From Bicyclus anynana (taxonomy: Eukaryota > Arthropoda > Insecta > Lepidoptera > Nymphalidae), in the NCBI RefSeq assembly GCF_947172395.1, contig NC_069105.1:1240001-1304000 (forward strand): 64,000 bases of DNA, read 5' to 3'. The first letter of the stretch is position 1, and every line of letters begins with the position of its first letter. Below the pieces are notes generated by a model. That model was not told the DNA's origin. It saw only the letters and a list, made by a program, of their open reading frames with translations, and did not search any database. The translations under genes and the position numbers were made by a program. Shown in pieces: positions 10,201 to 22,200 of the stretch.

Positions 10201-13200
10201 TTTTACACTGAAGCAATTTGTTGCACATTTTTTTAATGTTTTTAGGTAAAGCCATTTAAGATTATTGTTTTAATTATTTATTATAGATTTATTTTTCTCT
10301 AGTTAATAATTTTTATATCTTTTAGTTCTTGCACTAGATACTAAACTAAATCACCATCTTTAAAAATTATTGTCTTTTCTAAAAATTTAGTTTTTCTTAA
10401 ATCTTTCTAGGATATATGTACTTAATTTTCAGTACCACCCTTGCTGTTTATTTTTTAACAAGAGCTAAGAACTTATGCCCTCTTTTTTTTAATTTCTCTG
10501 GTTTTACTTCTATGATCAGAGATATCCAAGCATCTAATTAATATTTATGTTAATGAAAAAATTTAATAGAAGTAAAAAATATTGATAGAACTCTAAAATA
10601 TAAATTTATGAAAATTAAAAAAATCTAAAAACAATGATATTTGTTGTATTTTTGTTGCTTGAATTCTTTTCTAATAATTTATTAGTTATTTATGGCACTT
10701 TATAATTACTTTTTCAATCTGTGCAGGACTTTATGATCAGTATTTTGCTACATTCAATTATTGTAATAACAGAATCTCTATTTATGATTATTTTAGGTGT
10801 TTAGTGCAGTGTGTTTGTTAAACATAAAGTTATGCAGAATATTTCTTAATATATTACCTATTTGTTTACATACATTCCATGGAGAGATTAAAATTAATTT
10901 ACACCACCATAAATAACTGCACCAAAGAGATCTCTCTTTAAGCAAGTTAGATAATATTTTTTTTTAAATAAGTAATTGGCAAACTAAAGAAATAGGGCAT
11001 TAAAGTTTTTATAATCTATATATATATATCTTTGTATCTTTCTTATAATTTATGTATATGTATATTAATAATAATAAAAAGTATATTCTAAATTGTTATA
11101 AGTGTTCATAAATATAAATATTTTACGGAAACAATAATAATAATAATAAAATTGTAAATATCAAAAAGCTGAGCTCTGAAAGCCTAGATAAGTACATTAT
11201 TTTGAGAAAATGAAAATTACAGAAATTAGAATTAGATAAACTGGGTTGTAATGAATATCTACACGTTTTTATTAATAATTATATAATAATTTAAAGTTCC
11301 ATCATTTCATTGTCATATAAACTATATTTTGCCTAACCTAACCTAACCTAACATTTTAGATGAAAAATAAAAAAATTGTAGGAAAAGCTTAAATATAGGG
11401 TATAAGTTCTTTTAAGGCAATCTGTGTGTTCTTATTGTGGTTTAACAATGTTTTAAACGTTTATGTTTGGGCCTTTTTCTTTTTTCAGTTATATCCACAT
11501 CTAGGTCAAAAGTCCTAACTACTTACAACTAGGTTAGATGTTCCAGGGTCATACAAAGGACCTGGTACACACTGCATGCATGAAATGAATATTCCTCCCT
11601 AAAACAATCATACTGGAAGAAATTATTTGCGATGGAGAGAATTTGCCTTCATAATGGTATTGTTGTTATTGAGTCCCCATTTTGATTGTAATTGTTTTCT
11701 CAAGTGAATACTGATGTGCATTGTTCTGGTTATTTGTATAAAAAGTGTCCCCTAAAAATATCTTGTTCAATACAGTTGCCACCTCCCATAAATTGTTTTC
11801 AGGCTAAGTACTCGAGCACAAAGCATTTTTTAGTAACACATTCTAAAGTTAACTATATAAAATATAAATAAAATTAATTTAGTTCACATTTCTATTGATA
11901 TCATTAATCTATATTCATTACAACTCTAATAAAATAGGGAGTAATAATAAAAAAAATATTATACTATAAGTGTAACTTTAAAAGGGCTCAGGCTTTTTTT
12001 GTATATCTTTGCACGGCACTTATAATTTCACAGTGTATGTAAATTTACGTTTTTTAAACACATTTGATTTTAAGGTTGATTATTTATTGCAGGACTGTAT
12101 GGTAGATTTTTTGCATATCAAACGATTTAGAAGGAAAAATTATAGAGATCAAAAATTAGAATATATTGGATATAATTGACAAAAAAGACAATATTTTTCA
12201 TAATATGTATGTATGTAAAGTTAATAACTAAGAGTTCATTTTATGTCTGATAGAGGTAGATCATATTTTTGGTTGATTGTTACTTTGAAAGTGGTGAAAT
12301 TATTTGTTGTTTTAATCTAAATGTTATGTGAACAATTTTATTTTTTAGTGTAAATCGCTGTCTGTTTCTCTTTAATTGTTGGATACTTTTTGATAGGTTG
12401 ATGGGTTTATATTATGATTATGCAATAAAAATTAAATTAAAAAGCAAGTTTTTGTTTTTTTTTGTAAACTAGATGACCCAATGAACTTTATTGTAACTGC
12501 AAATATTGGCATAACTCAGTTTGTTTTTGTGTATATTGATATGTATGCGTTTTTTTTTGTTTAACACAAGAGATTTTCTTTTTAATTTGCCAGGCGATTT
12601 CTGTCTCTACTTTTAGTTGCCAAACTCTACATAAATCTACTATATAAAAATAAGTCGGGTTTTCCTTCCTGACGCTATAACTCCAGAACGCACGAACCGA
12701 TTTCCATGGTTTTGCGTTGCATCGTTGGTAAGGTCTCGGGCTTCGTGAGGTTTATAACAAAGAAAATTTAACAAAAATTTCAACGGGTAGGGGTAGGGTA
12801 GGGTAGGGGTACGGTAGGGTAGGGTAGGGTAGAGGTATTTGAAAGTTTACATCGATTTTTACGCGGACGAAGTCGCGGGCGTCCGCTAGTTCATTATGAA
12901 TATAAGTATTACAGTTCTTTAACGAGATAGTACAGATATTAAAAAAAATTAAATAAAATTTGTCACTCCAGTATTAAAGAAAAATTCATCTACGAAATTT
13001 AAAAAATTCATCGAATTACCTATAAATTGACGGAAAATCGTAAACTTAAAATGAAAACTGCGCATTATGGCTAGAGAGATAGAAAAAATACTTGTACACG
13101 TGAGCGAAGTCAGGTTCAAGGATAGCAAATAATAACACCCACAACCTAGTCATTTATTTACTCTGCCCTAGTCCTAGACAAATTGTAGGTAGGCAAAGAT

Positions 13201-16200
13201 TTTCTACTATTAGATATGTTAGTGCCTACATAATCACCGCAAAAAGTGATCCGAATTATATATGCACAATTTAGTGAATAGCTACATGCACAATTTAGTG
13301 TTTAATTATATTACATACTAGTGTTATTACCTGTATATAATTATCTCACTTTTTGAACCCACAACTCGACATTGTAGACAATATTTTGGTCCTAGCGGAC
13401 GCCCGCGACTTCGTCCGCGAGGAATTTAGTTTTCACAAATCTCTCGGATTTTTCCGGGATAAAAATAAGCCTATGTGTTAATCCAGGTTATAATATATCT
13501 CAATGCCAAATTTCAGCTAATTCGGTTCAGTAGTCAAGGCGTAAAAGAGTAACAAACATTCATATCATTAAAATCATCAGTTTTCGCAAATCTTGGGAAA
13601 CAATGGATTTTTTCGGGATAAAAAGTAGCCTATGTGTTAATTCAGAGTAAAATCTATTTCTATTCCAAATTTCAGCCAAATCGCTTCAGTAGTAGCGGCT
13701 TTAAAGAGTAACAAACATCCAAACATCCATACAAACTTTCGCGTTTATAAAATTAGTATATAGGAAGTAGGATTATTTGTTTAAACAACTTTTTGTTTAA
13801 ATTACGACTAAATGGAATTAAAACAATTAGCCACTTTGGCCCGCCACAGTTTCGACGCGCCAGTGACATATCTATATAGTATAAAATCTTTGTAGGTAGG
13901 TAAATGGAAGGTAATAGCATAATATTGATTGTCAGCGACCTTGCTACTTGGAAGGTGAGGTAAAGGTTAATACAGTTTATGGTGCATCTAGCAATTCTAT
14001 AGTAGGTATTGTCTTTGAAAAACTGCCTCTGTGGTTCAGTGGTTCGCCCGTTAGATTCTGAGTTCGAATCCTGGGTTGGGCTATAAAATATTGTGCTGTA
14101 AACTTTCATCTAAGCACAGATTAATCAATAATAGGAACATGAAGCTGAATGTCAGCTTTTTGACGAAGATTTGGCGGTGACAGATTCTTATGCGGGCTAC
14201 AGACCTTCAGTTTTAACTGTAGGTACATTACAACTGTACAGTTAAACCACACAGTTAAAACTGCAGGTATAAATCCCGCAAAGTTTAGTAAAAATTTAGA
14301 CACGTACACGTACGTAATCTACGATAAAATCAAAATTCTTTAATGTCGACTTACTATTATTGATTAATATGTTCCAATGATTCACGATGCTTAGTAAACA
14401 AGATTATAGGCAGATTATACGTGTATTTATAATAAAAAAACGTGAGCAGAATGATAATTTGACCTAATAATTATACCTACTAACTACTCACGAGTATTTA
14501 CTTACACGTATTACAAAGTAAAGGAAATTAGGTCACAGTAAATTTTCTTCAACTTAATTTTCGGAATATTCGGAAGTTTGTATGTTTGTTACTTTTACAT
14601 GCAAAAGATACAATGGTACAGCCCTGTGGGCTGCTATTCTATGTACAGTTACGCCACTGTAGCTTACTTATGTCAGCCACTGACGATCATATAAAATAAT
14701 TCCGATAAAACTGATTGTGTGTTGGTCGCGATCGCTATGATGTCATGCACATCGCGACTAACACACGATTTCTTTTCGGCTGTCAAGCCGTTAGCGTTGC
14801 AGGCATGTGAGATTAGATCGTCAGTGGCTGACATTAGAAAATAAATTTTGGATTTTATACATTGAGTTAAAAACAAAAAAATATACCTACTTATATAGAT
14901 ATATTAATATCCTAAATTGTTACAACTGCAGGGGTTAGTATTTTTGACTTCTCGTCCAACGCATTCGCGACTACGCCAGAGGGTATAATATATGCTATTT
15001 AAGACTTTTTTACATTATAAAATAAAATAATTATCCAAATAATTCATTAATTCACGAAGCATAAAATGAAGTCGCAATCATAAGGCTAATTATAAAACTT
15101 CCTTTGTACGAAGTAGGTAGTTGATTAAGAAACTGTTTAATGGTTGCAAAATTACATAAAGAAAAAACGTATTCGACCCATATAGGCGTCTTCTTGTCGT
15201 AACTAGCGATTACATCGATAGAAACAGTGTTACCAACTCTCTAAAATATTTATCCCTAAAGTTTGTGTCAAAAACCCCTAAAATTATTGAGTTGTCCCCC
15301 TAAAAAATATAAATTCATAATCTATACTAATATTATAAAGAGGTAAAGTTTGTAAGTTTGTAAGTTTGTCACATTTTTTAAATGGGGTAATCTTCGGAAC
15401 TACTGGTCCGATTTTAAAAATTCTTTCACCAGTAGAATGCTACATTATCGGGGAGTGCTATAGGCTATATTTTATATTGGTATCATACATATTAGCCGAG
15501 TTATCACAGGTTTTGTCATACAGGTCGGACTGAAAATCCTCTTAAACAGACTTATTCGCATGCGCTGCCTTAGCTATTGTGTAAAATTGAAATTAATGTA
15601 TGGAGACTTTATGTATCTTTATAAGTTCTACAAAAAAGTCCGCGACACCATATATCTATCTTCTATATATTAGCAGATATAGTACCTTTTGTGTTTTAAA
15701 AATTATTAATTTTATATACTTAGGTTTACGTCATTATTTATACAACTAAACTTTAATCCTTATTAAAATAAATTATTTAATAATCACAAGGATATTATGG
15801 AGATAAGATTTGCCCTTTACAGTATGTTAATTACTTAAATAGTTTCGGAGATAATACAAAATTTCTAAAAGACGCAGAAATTCCGCTATATGACGCCCGG
15901 CGCTTTCATTTATGTAGTTCCCGTTCCCGGGTGAATATGGGGATCAAACATAGCCTATGACACTCGAAAATAACGTAGCTTTCTATTGGTAAAACAATTT
16001 TCCAAATCGGTCCAGTAGATCCAGAGATTACCTCCTACAACCACACGAACTTTACCTCTTTATATTATTAGCATAGAAGTCTCTATTTCTCTTGGTCATA
16101 CCACCACTCTCGAAGGACTGGACCGATTTTGCTAAGGGTAGGAGTAAGATAGAGAAGTTACAGGGTAGGGTAGGGTACGGGTAGGGAAGCGTAGGGGTAG

Positions 16201-19200
16201 TGTAGAGGTAGGGTAGGTTTAGGGCCGGGTTTAGGGTAGTGGTAGGGTAGGGGTAGGGTAGAGGTACGGGTAGGATAGGGAAGTGGTAGGGTAGGGGTAG
16301 GATAGGCATGAGATAAGGGTACGGGTGGGATAGGGGTAGGAAAGGGATAGGGTACGGGGAGGGTAGGGGTAGGAAGGAGGAAAGGGTGTAGGTAAGGTAG
16401 GTGTAGGGTAGGGGTAGGGTAGGGGTAGGGTAGGGGTAGGGTGGGGGTAGGGGTAGGGTAGGGGTAGGGTAGATGTAGGGGTTGGGTAGGGTAGGGTTGG
16501 GGTAGTGTTAGGGTAGGGTAGGGGTAGGGTAGGGGTAGTAGTAAAGTTGACATCGAAATTTACGCGGACGAAGTCGCGGGCGTCCGCTAGTATACATATA
16601 TATAGAAATAATATTCTGTAATATATTTCAAAAGTCTATATTTAATACAGACAAAATTCAGATTTTTTGAAATCATACATTTTGACAATGAATAAATTTA
16701 ACAATTTGATGAAAATTGCCGCCAGTTGCCTCAGAGTGGTTGTGGAATAACGTATTATATGTCGTTATAAGTGGCTAGGTCAAGAAAGAAATATTAAAAT
16801 TATCATCAATTTAAAAATATTAAAGAGTCAAAACATCCCTGAAAATACTTTAAAAATTTCAGACCCCTAAAAAAATCCCATTTCACTTATTTGCCCCCTA
16901 AATCTGGGGGGAAATCCCCTAAGTTGGGAACCCTGGATAGAAATTGCACACGCTAGCTGTAGACAACTAGCCAATCTATATCTACATACGTACCAAATTA
17001 ATCTTCCAACCGTATACAGTAGAGCCATCGACTAGACTTAAGAGTGTGCAATATGTAATTTGGTGGTTACAAATGGTTCTGGATCTCAGATTCTGGAAAA
17101 GTTAGGAGCCTGATATTTGGGTAAATGATATTTCAAAGTGTTAGCTTCGTTATGTCTATACAAAATACACAATTTGTAAAACTTTTCTCGATAGTTTATT
17201 TTTTTGAAAAATACATGTTTTTCTCACATTTTGCTTTCAATCTCAGGAAAAGCAAACTTATTTTCTTAAATTTTTGTTTTGTATAGAAAATTAGGTATAT
17301 ATCTCGAATATGGCCATTTTGTTTTTCGTTATGTTGTTTAATTTACTTGCAATTGGGTAAAAATGGTTTTGGCGCTCACGTCATAAAATTTGCGTCGCGC
17401 GTCAATCGCTCCGTGCTTTTCACTCACGTGAAAGTCATAATTCGGCGTCTCGTTTGCGCTTCGAATTTTATCCATATCGTACCGACGCGCTGCGAGCTCT
17501 TAAGAAGTAGGTCTATCTGTTCGCTATTATCTTTAAAACTTCACCAATAGATGTATTGGTACGTGAGGAAGGCTTAGGCAATGATAATTTTATACTATAG
17601 ATCGGTTACGTCCCTACAAAATCACCGCAATAAGTGATCCGAATAATAGGCTACAAAACTGAGCGCACACATGTACAATTTTGTCTTTAATTCCATTATT
17701 TATTTATGTATATATGTAAGTTTTTACACTTCCTGAACACACAACTCAACATTGTAGACGATCTTTAGGTATTACCTATTTGTTTAAATAATGTTCGTTG
17801 TTGACCACAACTAACGTTGAGATGTGAAATTTCCTCTTTTGAGCGCCTCATTTTCCATGACCTAGTAACACATCTAACAGTATTTAACATTATTGGGCTT
17901 AGGTATATAATTTGTCAAAATTTTGGGTAAATTGGTTGAAATTTGACAGTAAAAAGTTAAAACGTGTCGGAAAATGTTAAGTCGCCTGGGGTTTTCATAG
18001 AAAATCCTGCCTAGTAGTCATTTGGAAGTATAACTTGTGCTATTATGTACTAGCTGACGCCGCGCGGTTTCACCCGCGTGGTTGCTGTTCCCGTAGGAAT
18101 ACGGGGATAATATATAGCCTATAGTCTTCCTTGATAAATGGGCTATCCAACACTGAAAGAATTTTTCAAATCGGACCAGTAGTTCCTGAGATTAGCGCGT
18201 TCAATCAAACAAACAAACAAACTCTTCAGCTTTATAATATTAGTATAGATTCTGCGGCATAACAAAACTTGCATGGTGGAATATTCGTGTTCACAAATCT
18301 ACAAAGTCTGCGATTATTATGTCGTATCTTTTTAATCTTTTATGCATAACTTATTTTACCCATTTATAGGAACAAGTAAAGTTTTCTACATCGATTTTCT
18401 TATGCACGAAGTCGCGATTGCGATACTAGTAATAGTCGAAAGTGTCAATCGCGTTGCCTTGTTCTAGCTGTTTAATCAATTGAGTCGGATTGTTTTGGAA
18501 ATTGGATCATAATTTTAATACGCGTGTGTGTAGAATGAAACGCTAACATAAGCTAAATTAATTCCACTTTCACACTTCCGCGTGTGCGATAAAGAAAGTG
18601 CATGTAAGAGTAGGTCGAACAATACAATAATCGTTATCAACCCATCAGAGGGGTTAGGCCAATAGTCCACCACGCTGGCCCAATGCGGTCACAAATTTAC
18701 AATAAATTTCATTAAAAATATCAAGTATGGATTATTCACGGCAATATTGTTTTTAAAATTCTCTCTTTTTAATTTTATTTTTCTTTCACGAGATAAAGGC
18801 AAAGGTATTACACCGTACAGGATGTCCCATGTCTTCAAATCTCGCTCTATTCGCAACTCAAACAAAAATTAAATAAAAAAATGAACGCATTCCACAGACA
18901 AGAACGCTGCATTTTATTCTAATTTAAAGTTTTTTATTTATTTTTCAAAACAATCAAGGCCTTACCTATAATGATTCTATTTTCGAATAAAACCTCCTCC
19001 GTTTTATAGTAGGCTAGTGCTTGGCTAGTACTCGTAACAGACAAGAATTAAAAAAACAAAATTACTTTAGCCCCTAGAGGCTAAAATGCTTGTTTAGTCC
19101 CGCTGTGGAGTGGTAATATGACACTGTTTTTGAGCAAGAGTAGTAAAAAGACATTTTTAAATAGTAATGTTGTGTCACTTCCTTGATTCGCGAAATTTTC

Positions 19201-22200
19201 AGTACCACCCTCGTAGATATAGGCTTGAGGTAAAAGTATACTCATGACCTAAGCCCCTGAAATACCATTAGCCATACAGAATTATTTATTGTTTAGAGTT
19301 ACAGTCAGTCGGTTTCGCTTTACCTGTGTCTAGCTTATTGCTATATATACTCACTTATGTAAACGTAGCATTTGTCTACACGACTTGTAAGGATTCCGCA
19401 ACTTTCTTTCAATGGAACTTTCTAGACTGTTCGTTGTTATGGTACGTAGTAGCGCGGTGTTTATGGCCTTCTTACTTTTGTTGGGTTTCATTTGTTTTGC
19501 GTTGACTACTTTCTATACTTACATATAATATGTAGGTATAAAATTATGTAGATATACTAGGTATAAGTGTATGACTGCCTTGAAAGGGCATGACAAAAAC
19601 TGAATGTACCTGTATTTTGCAAGGCCTTAAAGTGAAACAGGAAACGGAATTGTAGGTAGGTAGGTATAATATGGAAAATATTATTAATACATCAGATTTT
19701 TATTTTAATCGGCGACTTAAACCTACCCAATAAGTACACAGTACACTAATTGTACAGTTAGCTATATGTCGCTGGGTGGAGGTACTAAACTTTTGGCGAG
19801 TATTTAAAAAAAATATTGATTTTCATGTTATATTCAAGAAAATGAAGTTCGTTGTAACTGCAGCGCGTCAGCTAATTCTATCGAGATTTGTCTTTCGTTG
19901 GTTGGTCCCATTGTTTGGGAGCTTTGGGACACAAGACATCCGTCTGAGTCTGGTCTGCGTAATATAGACTACAAGCCCTTGAACAAAAATAACATGTGAA
20001 ATGACCCAACGATCACACTTTCCGGTGCAGGGTCGCTATTCCAGCACCTTGGGACCCCCCCCCCCCCCACCAGGTGGACTGACGACATCAAGCGAGTCCC
20101 AGGGTTTCGCTGGATGCAGGTGGCTCAGTATCGTGATGTTTGGAAGTCTCTACAAAAGGCCTATGTCCTGCAGTGGACGTCCATCGGCTGATATGATGAA
20201 ATTCTCGTGAATTTGTTAGAATATGCCCGACTTTCTAATCCATTCAGGGTCCTAAACCAGGTGCGTGTTGTGTTTATGCAACGCGGAGTTAAGGTTAACA
20301 TGACTGTCGTCATATTTGATTTTCCTTGAGGTGTAGAGAATTTGTTTTTTTCCTCATAACGCTGGGGGTTAAGAAAATCCATAGGAAAAAACGTATGTCT
20401 ATAAGTGTATAGGATAAATAATATTTTATGCTTAGTAATGATTCAGTATACCTACCTATTATTATTTATTATAAATTGGCCTACATGTACCTATTTTATA
20501 TTTTTTATAACGATTTTCAAAAGGAAGGAAGAGGTTTCCATTCATAGCTATCCTTCATCGTTTTATGTACCCCTATTAGTAGTAGGTAGTCGAAGACGCC
20601 TGGATTTTTTTTTGTTGTCATTAGGTCAAGATGTGATTATTTTATTGATGATTAATTAATTAAAATTTCTTAGTTGGAATTTTTTATTCGTCGTTTGTAA
20701 AAAAAATTAGTTAAGTAACAAAATTCCATTTATCATAATTGATTGTATTCTGAATAGAATTTTTTAGACTATCCTCTTTTGTTTAAAAAAAGAATGTTTG
20801 CCATATCTTTTAAATATGCCCAATATTTCCATTCCCCTCCAAGTAGTTGGAAAAAACTGTATTAGGAGTGGGTACGACAATAAACCAACGGGTATCGAAA
20901 CACCACCCCTCGATGATGAGATTGATTTATTTTTATTTATACTATTACTTGTAGTTCCTGAGAATAGCGCGTTCAATTAAACAAACAAACAAACTCTTCG
21001 GCTTTATAATATTAATATAGATTATAGAGGTACAGTTTGTGGCGTCGTAGAGGATAATTTCTACTTCTGAACCGATTTTGAAAATTCTTTTACCACTAGA
21101 AAGTCTTGTTATTTGTTAGTCTCATAGGTTTTAATTTATCCTTGTATTCTCACGGGAACGGGAACTACGCGAGAGAAACCGTGGGGCGTTGGCTATTTTG
21201 ATATAGTTTAAATTATCCAATAACGGTGAAGGTCGCTCTACTAGTCGCTATACTAGGGTTGCCAACATTTTTTCAGAAAAATATAGTATGTTTCATATTT
21301 ATGCAGTAAAAAATATAGTATCTACACATAAAGAAAATATAGTATTTTTAGTAATAAGCAAAAAATAGACGAAGATAATTGTATTTGTAGTCTATTTATT
21401 TTTAAAATCTATATTCATTAGCACTTCTTGCATTTTTTCAATAGTTTTTTTTTCCTAAAATAAGAGTATTACATGGATTTACATTTAATTTTAAAATTAA
21501 TGAAAAATAACAATAAGACTGACATGTTCGAATACGCAATACGCTAATGCTTCAAAGATATAGTATTTTTGCGTACTTATACGTATTTCATCAACAGTGT
21601 ATAGTACGCAGGCCCAAAATATAGTAAAATCTATACTAATATTATAAAGCTGAAGAGTTTGTTTGTTTGAACGCGCTAATCTCAGGAACTACTGGTCCGA
21701 TTTAAAAAATTCTTTCAGTGTTAGATAGCCCATTTATCGAGGAAGGCTATAGGCTATATTATTTCCGTATTCCTACTGTAACGGGAACCACGGTGAAACC
21801 GTGCGGCGTCAGCTAGTACTATATATTATAGTACGGTTGGCAACCCTACTCTATAGTGAATTCTTAGGCCATATTATATACATCAGAAAAATGCCTTTTT
21901 CTATAGATGGTATCATGTTTAGACCTAATAGACTATAGATAGACCGACAGGTTGTACGTGGGAGGGTTATATTTATATAACTGTGTCGTACGTCGTGCTG
22001 TTTATCTGTAACACGTGACACGTGTTTTCACGTGTTCGTGTAGCATTGTTCTGTGGCGAGCACTGGTAGACTGAGTGCATGTGGTAGCCACACCTTCGGT
22101 ATGTAAAAGCTGTCAATTTATTAGCGTTCACACTAGGGATGTAACCAGTGGCGTGCACTTGCATTAAAGTACTGCATACCCCAAGAGTTGTCTTCTTAGT

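Larger units (their letters stand above)
15230..16940. repeat. older element with ends near GTTACCAACTC and GTTGGGAACCCTGG, filled with Helitrons
   Basis: Both flanks carry CCCCCTAAA-rich sequence and inverted GTTGCCAAC-like ends, similar to the element at 21254-21848. The boundaries are uncertain. Confidence 0.35.

Noticed and set aside
16052..16553. Long proline/tyrosine-rich open frames on the minus strand (similar ones at 30704-30946 and 58256-58534)
   Set aside because: They are translations of the GGGTA minisatellites inside Helitrons; the peptide repeat simply mirrors the DNA repeat and there is no other coding signal.
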